Shown one piece after another: positions 1-6,170 of a DNA stretch of 8,156 nucleotides. Position numbers and translations under genes: made by a program. The stretch is from CAYRGE01 sp964423985 (GTDB lineage: Bacteria > Patescibacteriota > Minisyncoccia > Phycocordibacterales > CAYRGE01), in assembly GCA_964423985.1 (NCBI GenBank), contig CAYRGE010000026.1, positions 1-8,156 of the forward strand, written 5' to 3'. Numbering within the stretch: the stretch's first letter is position 1; each line of letters begins with the position of its first letter. Below the pieces are notes generated by a model. That model was not told the DNA's origin, did not search any database, and was given only the letters and a program-made list of their open reading frames with translations.

Positions 1-201
1 ATTCTAAAACAACCCAATTTTCAGCTTGTGAAAAATTTTGAGTAGTTTTGCTTTCAGATTTAATTTTTTTACCGTAATCTATTAATTTTTTTCAAAATCT
101 ACTTCAATAATGTAATTATCAAAAGCCGAGTATTTTTTTATAAATACTTCTTTAGCATTTTCTTTTGAAATAAATCCTATTTTTTTAAGTAGATTTTTCA
201 T
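1..201 (-). pseudogene. N-terminal part of an N-6 DNA methylase / restriction-modification protein, frameshifted and cut by the window edge
   Basis: From ATG at 201 the minus strand reads 39 codons (MKNLLKKIGFISKENAKEVF...) and meets TAA just after an A7 run (plus-strand T7, 86-92). Adding one A to that run gives an open frame to base 1 that continues KKLIDYGKKIKSES... and ends ...FSQAENWVVLE. The 'E-N-(F/W)-V-V-x-E' block followed by 'C-VNRLLEKGY' is, from memory, typical of the HsdR_N-like head of type I/IIG restriction-modification methylases in small-genome bacteria. No catalytic motif lies inside the window, so the family call is tentative. A weak -10 (TATACT, 246-251) and a GAG-containing stretch just before ATG could serve expression. 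The break may be a sequencing error, a real inactivation (restriction-modification genes are commonly lost or phase-variable), or a slippage site. Confidence 0.5.
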
Positions 202-305
202 ACCGCTCTTTTTATTGATTTAAAATACATAAATTTACTAACTTTAGTATACAATCATTCTAGTTTTTTACGGTGTGTGGATTAAACTATTCAAAGCATA
301 AATAC

Positions 306-1850
306 TTACTGTGTGAATGGGTTTTTAGGTCTATATTGAAGAGCTTCAAGTATGTGGATATCGGTTATGTTTTCATCGTTGGAAATATCTGCTATAGTGC
401 GTGCCGTTTTTAGAATTCTATGATATGCACGAGGAGATAGTTCAAGTTGTTTTGCGGATCTGTTCAATAAATCACGGTTTTTCGCGTCTAATACAATATG
501 TTTTTCAATATCTCTCACGCCCATTTCACTATTTAATAAAACCTTATTTAAGCCGAATCGTTTTCTCTGTATATTGCGTGCTGAAATTATGCGACCCCGT
601 ATGGCATTGGAGGTTTCACCTTTTTGCATGTCCGAAAGCTTTGTGTGTTCAATCTGTGAAACATGTACCCACATATCAATTCTGTCAACTATTGGGCCAG
701 ATATTTTTCGTTGATACTGCATAAGCCTTGACGGCGGACAAACACACTCTTTTTCTGTTCCATAATTACCACAATGACAAGGATTCATTGCTGCAACAAG
801 TATGAATTTTGCAGGAAAAACTTCCGTACCTTTTGCACGAGAAATACTCACAAAACCTTCCTCAAGTGGCTGGCGAAGTGCTTCAATTACCCGTCTATCA
901 AATTCAGGAAATTCATCTAGAAATAAAACACCCCTATGAGCCAAAGTGATTTCTCCAGGGCGAGGGATTGCTCCCCCACCAGCGATTGATACATAAGACG
1001 AGGTGTGGTGTGGTGCGCGAAATGGTGGATACTCCACAAGTCCACCCTGTATTTCTCCAACAACAGAATGAATACCTGTTACATCTATTGCTTCTTGCTG
1101 AGAAAGAGGAGGCAATATTGACTGTAATGCTCGAGCAAGCATTGTTTTTCCAGTTCCAGGGGGTCCAAAAAATGCAATATTATGACCACCAGCCGCAGCT
1201 ATCTCACAAGCTCTTTTAGCTGATTCTTGACCTTTTATATCGCAAAATTCAACACCGTTTTTATAGTCGGTAGTGCTTGTTTTTAAAAAGTTGTCTTTTG
1301 GTGCCTTTGATCGATTTATGGAACTGTCTACACCATAAGATAGGTGTTCAACAATTTGTGTTAGGTTTTCAATTCCAAACACCTTAATATCGTTTATGTA
1401 GACAGCTTCTCTTGCATTTTCTTTTGGAAGGTATATTTCTTTGAAACCAGCTTCTTTAGCGCGCTTCGCAAGCAATAAAGCACCCTTTATGGGTCGTAAA
1501 ACACCATCTAAAGACAATTCTCCCAAAAATAGCTTGTCTTTTGCATTAAAAGATAGCTCACCAGAAGATAAAAGATATGCAATAGCTATAGGTAAATCAA
1601 AAAGAGGACCTTCTTTTTTGAGATCTGCTGGTGCAAGCGAAATAGTCACTTTTTGGTTGCTGTGTTTTGGTGACTTAAACCCTGAATTTTTTAGAGCTGA
1701 ACCAACTCTGTCTCGTGATTCCTCTACTGCCTTATCTGGTAAACCAACCACCACAAAGGAGTGTAACCCTTGTGCGGTGTCAATCTCAACATCAATTATT
1801 TGTGCTCGTAAACCTGCTGTTTGTGCTGAAAATACTCTTGCGAATGACAT
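306..1850 (-). CDS. comM: ComM/YifB-family Mg-chelatase-like AAA+ ATPase
   Basis: This is a complete 514-aa protein of normal family length. It has an N-terminal ChlI-type domain (about 20-170, with 'VVVGLPDKAVEESRDRV'), then an AAA+ core with Walker A GPPGTGKT (229-236), Walker B GVLFLDEF (307-314) and the sensor region AAMNPCHCGNYG. Cysteines at 358, 360, 369 and 371 form a probable zinc cluster. 'VDRIDMWVHV' and a C-terminal Mg_chelatase_C helix region ('SPRAYHRILKTAR', 472-484) complete it. In Vibrio and Haemophilus, ComM is a hexameric helicase that drives branch migration of incoming single-stranded DNA during natural transformation; the role here is inferred from homology. The start ATG shares its A with the TAA of the upstream DksA-like gene (TAATG), so the two are probably translationally coupled. 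The pilin gene at the right end fits a competence theme, though it is far away. Confidence 0.95.
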   Translation of the reverse strand: MSFARVFSAQTAGLRAQIIDVEIDTAQGLHSFVVVGLPDKAVEESRDRVGSALKNSGFKSPKHSNQKVTISLAPADLKKEGPLFDLPIAIAYLLSSGELSFNAKDKLFLGELSLDGVLRPIKGALLLAKRAKEAGFKEIYLPKENAREAVYINDIKVFGIENLTQIVEHLSYGVDSSINRSKAPKDNFLKTSTTDYKNGVEFCDIKGQESAKRACEIAAAGGHNIAFFGPPGTGKTMLARALQSILPPLSQQEAIDVTGIHSVVGEIQGGLVEYPPFRAPHHTSSYVSIAGGGAIPRPGEITLAHRGVLFLDEFPEFDRRVIEALRQPLEEGFVSISRAKGTEVFPAKFILVAAMNPCHCGNYGTEKECVCPPSRLMQYQRKISGPIVDRIDMWVHVSQIEHTKLSDMQKGETSNAIRGRIISARNIQRKRFGLNKVLLNSEMGVRDIEKHIVLDAKNRDLLNRSAKQLELSPRAYHRILKTARTIADISNDENITDIHILEALQYRPKNPFTQ

Positions 1851-2212
1851 TAATTTGTTTCCATATATTTTTTACAAGTGCGTGCAGCTGGATTTGCTTC
1901 AAGGCGGTCTTCTTCAATGTTTTGACCGCTAATATCGCAAATTCCATATTTATTGTTTTCTATGCGAATAAGTGCGTCCCGTACCTCTTTTAAGCGGTTT
2001 TCAAGCACAACACTAACTGCTGCACGGCTCTCATATTCTTCTATTTCATCAGCAACTTCATTTTTATTGGACTTCATAACATTCATATCTACGGCCGTTG
2101 GTTCCCAGTCTGCAGGGTTGTGGGGGTTGATTCTAGCAACATCCAACAACTCTTTTTCAAGGCGACGTTGTTCCGTGATCAGCTTTTCTTTTAAGTTTTG
2201 TATATTTATCAT
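1850..2212 (-). CDS. DksA/TraR-family protein with a degraded zinc finger
   Basis: This is a 120-aa protein taken from ATG 2212. A TTG 42 bases upstream would add a hydrophobic aromatic stretch unlike the family and lies in the promoter. The N-terminal two-thirds is charged and helical, as in the DksA coiled coil. The C-terminus carries the family signature 'YGICDISGQNIEEDRLEANP' (89-108) followed by AARTCKKY. In canonical members the finger is C-x2-C...C-x2-C; here C92 and C113 remain, but the partners are Ser95 and Tyr116, so a four-Cys zinc site cannot form. DksA proteins bind the RNA polymerase secondary channel and change promoter response, and Cys-poor members are known, so it may still act on polymerase. 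It is probably the first gene of a two-gene operon with comM, sharing one base with it. Confidence 0.85.
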   Translation of the reverse strand: MINIQNLKEKLITEQRRLEKELLDVARINPHNPADWEPTAVDMNVMKSNKNEVADEIEEYESRAAVSVVLENRLKEVRDALIRIENNKYGICDISGQNIEEDRLEANPAARTCKKYMETN

Positions 2213-2224
2213 AATTTTATTTTT

Positions 2225-2254
2225 ATAGTAATAAAAAAGTAGGTGAATTACCAA
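2225..2254 (-). promoter_or_regulatory. Predicted promoter of the DksA-like gene and comM
   Basis: On the minus strand a -35 like TTGGTA (2249-2254) lies 18 bp from a -10 like TACTAT (2225-2230). The predicted transcript starts near 2218, about 6 bases before ATG 2212, leaving no room for a ribosome binding site. This supports the ATG start over the TTG at 2254. It is predicted from hexamers only. Confidence 0.4.
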
Positions 2255-2319
2255 GATGCAACATTACTTTGTGTTTTCATTTTTTTAAATTTTCAAATAA
2301 TAAAATATTTTTTGATAAA

Positions 2320-3924
2320 TTACCTAAAAACACGATTAATTAATGCCCTCATACTTTCTATCCCTGTTGTTATTATAAGCAGTCCGTCTTTAGGAACAAG
2401 ATAAACAAGAATAACATCATTGTGAGTGTTTTTTAACACACGAACATCTTTATCACTTAATAACATATCAACAAACTGCCCATTATTAAGAATAGGTAAT
2501 TCTGTAACAGAAGACATGTCAAGCACTATATTATTTTCCCACTTTAGCATTCCAGCGAATGATTGTTCAAAGTTCTGTACTTCAAATACAAAAAATGACT
2601 GATTGTTTGTTAGAAAAAATGTTCCAAACTTAAAGTTACTAGAAATATTTCGCAAAAGACGGCTTGGTATGTTATTTGCCCATAAAGAAATAAATACATC
2701 TGCGGAAATACTGTTTTGTTCAGTTAACACAATCTCTCGTAATTCATTTACACCGCCAGCACTAGTAAGATTTGTGTGAATAAGGTTTTTTATTTCCGTG
2801 GCTTGTAGTCCTGTTATATCAACAGAAACAAGTGAGTCGGGTATAATGGTTTGGCTTATAGTTATATTTGTGTCGTCTGTTATTTGTGTGGGCTGTATTT
2901 TGCTTGTGTGTTTTGAAAAAATAGACCATCCAGCAAAACCAGATAAACCAACAACCATAATAATAAAAATAGATACAAGGGCTTTTTTTATACCACCAGT
3001 ACTTTCTTTTTGTAGTAAAACACTTCGTTTTGGTTCTAGGTGTTTTTTTTGTTCAGCAATTGCAATACTAGCAACAGACTGTTTTTGTTCTTTTATGGCA
3101 ACTCCAACATCCGCCTGAAATGTCTTAATAGTAGGTGCTCCTACTTGTTCCCTTAATGGCTTTTCAGGAACAATTCTTGGTTTTGGTGGTGTGCTTTCTA
3201 TTCGTTTAGTATTGGTAGCCATGGCAAGTGGTGTCTCCAAATAATTACCTTTAGTTTTAGGCTTAACTTGTTCGCTTTCTGTAGTCAATACAAAGGGTGT
3301 ATCTAGGTGTTTTCCCTTGGGTTTTTGGAATTTTGCTCTGGAATTTTGCTCTGGAATTTTGCTTTTATCAACAAGGTCTCTTGTTGATGTCTGCTCGTTT
3401 GGTGTTGTTTTTAGTAGTGTGTTTTTCTGTTCACTGTCTTTATTAAAAATAATTTCAGCAAAGGAATTATGCTTAATCATTGGAGACTCTACCTTTGAGT
3501 GTTTGTTTTTTTCTGTAATATTCTGTGCCTCGTGTTCTTCTTCTGTTAAATCTATGTCAGTAGCAAAAACAGGTGGCACGCTTAGTGTTTTTGCTGTATT
3601 TTTTTGCGTGGAATCTATGTCTGTAAGTTGTTTTTTTCTTTGCGATAAACCCCTTAAGATCTCCTTTTCAATTTTTAGTTGCGACTCTTCTGGAGTCATT
3701 GGTTTCTTTGTTGGAATATATTTTGTTTGTGTTACTGCTTTTTCACTATCCCTTGCTAGTTGAGCATCTTTGTGTTTTTGCATTCCTGCGCCACTTGCTT
3801 TCTGAACACTTTCCATGTCTTTTTGGAAAGTCCTAACTTTTGAGAGAACATTAAAATCTTCTACTGGCAATACGGCAGGTATTTTCGCTTGCTGTTTCTT
3901 TTTTTTCCCAAAAATTTTAAACAT
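2320..3924 (-). CDS. Large single-pass membrane protein of unknown function
   Basis: This is a 534-aa protein I cannot name. It starts MFKIFGKKKKQQ, with a very basic N-terminus and no signal peptide. A long, Lys/Gln/Glu/Thr-rich, probably disordered segment follows (about 20-310), then one transmembrane helix at about 315-336 (ALVSIFIIMVVGLSGFAGW). A structured C-terminal domain of about 195 residues (340-534) ends in alternating hydrophobic strands ('VILVYLVPKDGLLIITT'). By the positive-inside rule the long N-terminal part is cytoplasmic and the C-terminal domain is outside. The layout resembles uncharacterised Parcubacteria membrane proteins I remember, but no function is assigned to those. 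It contains a 20-residue imperfect repeat (KPKGKHLDTP.. / KPKTKGNYLETP.., 201-240) and a 13-bp DNA repeat at codons 187-199. The gap to the DksA-like gene is 107 bp. No clear ribosome site precedes ATG 3924; an AAGGA lies too far upstream. Confidence 0.8.
   Translation of the reverse strand: MFKIFGKKKKQQAKIPAVLPVEDFNVLSKVRTFQKDMESVQKASGAGMQKHKDAQLARDSEKAVTQTKYIPTKKPMTPEESQLKIEKEILRGLSQRKKQLTDIDSTQKNTAKTLSVPPVFATDIDLTEEEHEAQNITEKNKHSKVESPMIKHNSFAEIIFNKDSEQKNTLLKTTPNEQTSTRDLVDKSKIPEQNSRAKFQKPKGKHLDTPFVLTTESEQVKPKTKGNYLETPLAMATNTKRIESTPPKPRIVPEKPLREQVGAPTIKTFQADVGVAIKEQKQSVASIAIAEQKKHLEPKRSVLLQKESTGGIKKALVSIFIIMVVGLSGFAGWSIFSKHTSKIQPTQITDDTNITISQTIIPDSLVSVDITGLQATEIKNLIHTNLTSAGGVNELREIVLTEQNSISADVFISLWANNIPSRLLRNISSNFKFGTFFLTNNQSFFVFEVQNFEQSFAGMLKWENNIVLDMSSVTELPILNNGQFVDMLLSDKDVRVLKNTHNDVILVYLVPKDGLLIITTGIESMRALINRVFR
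3327..3363. repeat. 13-bp tandem repeat, 2.8 copies, inside the membrane-protein gene
   Basis: The unit ggaattttgctct occurs at 3327-3339 and 3340-3352, and again for 11 bases at 3353-3363, with no mismatches. Because 13 is not a multiple of three, the coding strand reads each copy in a different frame: roughly SKIP, EQNS and RAKF. Gain or loss of one copy would shift the frame about 115 codons before the transmembrane helix. Confidence 0.9.
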
Positions 3925-4015
3925 AGAATAGTAACTAATTGCTTCCTTGCTTTTTGTTAAGTGTTTTAGTAAAGCCTAAATCAATATCCTTAAACAGATG
4001 ATTTTGTTTTTTTAT

Positions 4016-4198
4016 TCATTTTATCAAATTACTAAATAGTAATTGGAGCAGTATCGCCATCTTTTTAAAACAGAACCAACACCAAGTAGTGTGTTTTCTG
4101 AAATCTAAAAAACGAATAAGTCTTTCTGGAATTAAACCAAACCTATTTGCACAATAATAACAAAATAAAAAATCTTTGTAATTTTTACGCTAAAACAT
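4016..4198 (-). pseudogene. Possible Cys-rich zinc-ribbon microprotein interrupted by an amber codon
   Basis: ATG at 4198 is followed by TTT and then TAG (4190-4192). The same frame then stays open for 57 codons to TGA at 4016-4018. That stretch reads KNYKDFLFCYYCANRFGL..., then ...HTTWCWFCFKKMA. Two C-x2-C pairs 23 residues apart, each with aromatic neighbours, look like a zinc ribbon. A good extended -10 (4232-4240) would start a transcript 27 bases before this ATG, and no other ATG in frame precedes the Cys pairs. One sense codon in place of TAG would make a 60-aa protein. It could be a gene inactivated by a point mutation, a read-through product, or chance in AT-rich DNA. The 534-aa membrane protein starts 91 bp downstream in the same direction. 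Confidence 0.33.
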
Positions 4199-4231
4199 TT
4201 TCTATTTTTATGTTCGCGAATTTATTCTTTT

Positions 4232-4240
4232 ATTATACCA
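4232..4240 (-). promoter_or_regulatory. Predicted extended -10 promoter, leftward
   Basis: The minus strand reads TGGTATAAT, a perfect consensus -10 with the TGn extension. No good -35 is visible 17-18 bp upstream, as is acceptable for extended -10 promoters. Transcription would begin near 4225 and run through the Cys-rich reading frame into the 534-aa gene, leaving a leader of about 300 bases if no small protein is made. Confidence 0.45.
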
Positions 4241-4251
4241 CCTACTTTTTG

Positions 4252-4272
4252 CATACACCACTTTTGGTGATG
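4252..4272. repeat. Small hairpin CACCA-cttt-TGGTG
   Basis: A 5-bp perfect stem (4256-4260 with 4265-4269) extends by three more pairs past a bulged A (CAT 4252-4254 with ATG 4270-4272). It sits between the extended -10 promoter and the larger hairpin at 4282-4316. No T tract follows on either strand, so I do not call it a terminator. It may overlap the -35 zone of the leftward promoter. Confidence 0.35.
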
Positions 4273-4281
4273 TGGACACAC

Positions 4282-4316
4282 ACAAAAGCAAGGAGTGTTT
4301 TATTCCTTGCTTTTGT
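4282..4316 (-). terminator. Bidirectional-looking hairpin terminator
   Basis: A perfect 13-bp inverted repeat (ACAAAAGCAAGGA at 4282-4294, complement at 4304-4316) encloses a 9-base loop. Seen as a core GCAAGGA/TCCTTGC stem, each strand leaves the stem with TTTTGT, a short U tract in both directions. For the minus strand it lies about 390 bp downstream of the NYN-domain gene and would stop that transcript before the next leftward promoter. There is no plus-strand gene immediately to its left for it to serve. Confidence 0.5.
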
Positions 4317-4416
4317 AAAAACAAAAATTACTTGACAGATTAAGTTACTTACAATCACTAGAAGTTATTTGATAAAGCGAGCTTTGTTTTATTATTGTGA
4401 TTGCAGTTTTGTAATT

Positions 4417-4605
4417 GCGAAGTACGAAGCAATCCAGAGTTGTCGTCTCGGATTTGAGGTTTTATACTGGGTTGCTTCGTCGTTTCGCTATCGCTACACT
4501 TCCCGTAAAGACAAAATTTGTTACTACACTTCTCGCAAAGATGGGGATATATTGCCACTTCGTTACGCTTCTAGCAAAGATGGTGTTGTATCGTTGTTTC
4601 GCTAA
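4417..4605. repeat. REP-like inverted repeat element, copy A
   Basis: Imperfect arms GCGAAGTACGAAGCAATCCA (from 4417, running to 4440) and the complement of ACTGGGTTGCTTCGTCG... (4466-4488) form a hairpin with a 25-base loop. The 'GCGAnnnACGAAGCAATCC' core is a widespread non-coding bacterial repeat, familiar as spurious peptides such as 'VIARHEAIQ'; this copy would read VIAKYEAIQ. To its right three related units follow at 4494-4512, 4524-4544 and 4563-4583, each close to CTaCaCTTCtcGcAAAGAtGG. A second element in opposite orientation lies at 7234-7324. Reading frames across it are not credible genes. Together with the flanking AT-rich bases this accounts for most of the gene-free 4317-4707; I see nothing else there. 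Confidence 0.7.
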
Positions 4606-4707
4606 TACTGATAAAAGTCGTTCACTTTTTTTGGTCTTGATTTGTAAGCTTATTAAGCCAAAGAGATAATGACTTATTGTTTTTTTATTATTAAAAACTT
4701 TCTTTGT

Positions 4708-5250
4708 TTATGTATTTGTTTCTTTCTGGCGAACAGCACGAGTTTTTTTTATGAGGTATTTTTTAGGGTTCTCACACAAATCAATAAAGCTGTCAGCTAC
4801 TTCTCGCAATTTAGTTGATGCAGACTTTCCAAAAGCGATTACCTCAACTTGTGTTCCTACACTAAACTTTAAGTGCTCTACAAGTGGAATAAAATCACCA
4901 TCTCCAGACACAATAACAACAGCATCAAGTCTGTGTGCAAGCCGAATGGCATCAACAGCAAGACCAACATCCCAGTCAGCCTTTTTTGCTCCACCAAAAA
5001 ATATTTGCAAATCCTTTGTCTTTGCTTCAATTCCAAGTTTTTCAAGCGCATCAAAGAAGTTTCGTTCATCTCCAGCTTCTGTTGTTATAACATAAGCAAC
5101 AGCACGAATTAGCTCGCGATCACTTACTGCTTCTTTCATTATTGCACCAAAATTAACACGAGACTTGTAAAGGTTTTTCGCACTATGATATAGATTTTGC
5201 GTATCAATAAAAACCCCAACACGCTGTCCCCTGTGTTTTATTATTGTCAT
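4708..5250 (-). CDS. NYN-domain (LabA/DUF88-like) putative ribonuclease
   Basis: This is a 180-aa, single-domain protein. The NYN (PIN-like) fold is shown by 'VGVFIDTQNLY' (11-21) with the first acidic residue D16, the 'KKADWDVGLAVDAI' helix (D92, D94, D100) and 'VVIVSGDGDFIPLV' (D117, D119), followed by VEVIAFG and a helix with REVADSFIDL. These acidic residues form the Mg-binding site of the superfamily. The last 20 residues are a basic tail (KKYLIKKTRAVRQK) that could bind nucleic acid. Family members are predicted RNases in RNA processing or decay, but LabA-type proteins often lack a proven substrate, so the activity is inferred. It follows rpsO by 54 bp in the same direction and may share its transcript. 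The next gene to the left is across the 4282-4316 terminator. Confidence 0.88.
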   Translation of the reverse strand: MTIIKHRGQRVGVFIDTQNLYHSAKNLYKSRVNFGAIMKEAVSDRELIRAVAYVITTEAGDERNFFDALEKLGIEAKTKDLQIFFGGAKKADWDVGLAVDAIRLAHRLDAVVIVSGDGDFIPLVEHLKFSVGTQVEVIAFGKSASTKLREVADSFIDLCENPKKYLIKKTRAVRQKETNT

Positions 5251-5282
5251 ATGATACTACTTAAAATATTTTTACTATTACG

Positions 5283-5302
5283 AAAAGATACACAGCTTGT
5301 AT
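5283..5302 (-). terminator. Weak hairpin between rpsO and the NYN gene
   Basis: On the minus strand ATACA and TGTAT (5-bp stem, 5-base loop, 5288-5302) are followed after two bases by TTTT (5283-5286). The stem is short and AT-rich, so at most it would attenuate transcription from rpsO into the next gene. Confidence 0.22.
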
Positions 5303-5304
5303 GG

Positions 5305-5577
5305 TTATTTTTTAACCTTAAGTCCTATTTTTTTTGCAAGTAAAACGTATCTGTTTTCGTCTTTTCTTTTTAAGTAACGGATATGTTTGTGGCGGTCGGC
5401 AACCATTTGTAATAATCCTTTTCGAGAATGATTGTCTTTGTGGTGTTTTTTCAAGTGAGACGCAAGTTCGTCTATTTGTTTTGACAGGATCGCAATCTGC
5501 ACCTCAGGAGAGCCTGTATCTTTCTCGTGTTTTTGTGAATTTTTAATTATTTTTTGCTTCTTTTTCTTTATTAACAT
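5305..5577 (-). CDS. rpsO: 30S ribosomal protein S15
   Basis: This is a 90-aa protein, matching the usual 88-89 aa. Signature segments are 'HEKDTGSPEVQIAILSKQI' (17-35), 'HLKKHHKDNHSRKGLLQMVA' (43-62) with the conserved H-x-KD-xHSRRGL block, and 'HIRYLKRKDENRY' (69-81). S15 is a primary binder of the central domain of 16S rRNA and forms a bridge to the large subunit. I place the start at ATG 5577: an in-frame upstream extension to 5646 has no homology to S15 and covers the promoter. The -10 ends only 7 bases before this ATG, so the transcript should begin at or next to the start codon. That leaves no leader for the S15 autoregulatory structure known in E. coli. It is divergent from yqeY. Confidence 0.96.
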   Translation of the reverse strand: MLIKKKKQKIIKNSQKHEKDTGSPEVQIAILSKQIDELASHLKKHHKDNHSRKGLLQMVADRHKHIRYLKRKDENRYVLLAKKIGLKVKK

Positions 5578-5584
5578 ACGTTGT

Positions 5585-5613
5585 ATTGTAGCACACACAA
5601 AACACTTAAGCAA
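5585..5613 (-). promoter_or_regulatory. Strong predicted rpsO promoter
   Basis: The -35 TTGCTT (5608-5613), a 17-bp spacer and a -10 TACAAT (5585-5590) preceded by TGC (extended -10) form the best promoter in the window. Its expected start (5577-5578) coincides with the rpsO ATG, predicting a leaderless mRNA. Confidence 0.65.
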
Positions 5614-5687
5614 CCATTTATGTGTGCTTATTGCGTAAACACGCATAAAACCGTAAGATATTATAAGGTAAGTTAATATATTAAATT

Positions 5688-6170
5688 ATGATTTCAGAAA
5701 AAATAAAAACACAACTAAAAGAAGCGACGAAGTCTAGAAATAAAATAGAGATGACTGTTTTACGAGACATCTTAACTGGTTTCACTAACAAACTTATTGA
5801 AATTGGCAAAACCCCACAAGATGTAATTAATGATGTTGAAGCCCTGTGTGTTATTAAGAGACTTGCCAAGCAGCGGAAAGACTCCATTAAGCAGTTTGAA
5901 AAAGCTGGGCGTAGCGATTTGGCTGGCGTAGAAAAAGCAGAATTTTTAATTCTTGAAGAATATATTCCACAAATGATGAGTAAAGAAGATATTACAACGG
6001 TTGCTATTAGCAAAAAAAGAGAATTAAACATTAAAGATAAGGCAAAAATAGGTGTTTTAATAGGAGCGGTTATGAAAGAGCTAAAAGACAAAGCAGATGG
6101 TTCAGCTGTAAAAGAAGTAGTGGAGGGTTTGTTTGGTTCTGGGGATAATAAAAATGGCGAGTATAATTAA
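5688..6170 (+). CDS. yqeY: GatB/YqeY domain protein
   Basis: This is a 160-aa protein, slightly longer than the usual ~148 aa YqeY. Features of the family are the opening 'MISEKIKTQLKEATKSRNKIEMTVLRDIL', the 'KRLAKQRKDSIKQFEKAGR' helix (57-75), 'EKAEFLILEEYIPQMMSKEDI' (82-102) and the C-terminal 'IGVLIGAVMKELKDKADGSAVKEVV'. It resembles the C-terminal tail domain of GatB, which contacts tRNA in the Asp/Glu-tRNA amidotransferase. YqeY itself has no firmly known activity, so any tRNA role is inferred. It is the first gene of a probable two-gene unit: its last 17 bases overlap the recombinase gene. Its start is 110 bp from the divergent rpsO start. No Shine-Dalgarno is visible at normal distance. 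Confidence 0.93.
   Translation: MISEKIKTQLKEATKSRNKIEMTVLRDILTGFTNKLIEIGKTPQDVINDVEALCVIKRLAKQRKDSIKQFEKAGRSDLAGVEKAEFLILEEYIPQMMSKEDITTVAISKKRELNIKDKAKIGVLIGAVMKELKDKADGSAVKEVVEGLFGSGDNKNGEYN

Noticed and set aside
276..362. Additional DnaA boxes (TGTGGATTA, TGTGGATAT)
   Set aside because: Each has a mismatch and one lies inside comM; they are expected by chance.
401..1219. Plus-strand ORFs opposite comM (107 and 83 aa)
   Set aside because: They are shadows of the strongly supported comM frame, have low-complexity composition and show no recognisable domain.
4332..4355. Rightward promoter starting with a perfect TTGACA
   Set aside because: The only good -10 (TACAAT) is 12 bp away, too close, and no gene follows on the plus strand.
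4358..4669. ORFs of 66-84 aa on both strands across 4358-4669
   Set aside because: They follow the REP-like repeat; peptides such as VIAKYEAIQ and TLLAK repeats are known spurious translations of such elements.
5578..5646. N-terminal extension of rpsO
   Set aside because: The extra 23 residues have no S15 counterpart and overlap the -35/-10 elements.
5578..5687. Replication origin at the point where gene direction switches
   Set aside because: Genes diverge here, but there is no dnaA, no DnaA-box cluster and no AT-rich repeat array. A simple divergent promoter region explains it.
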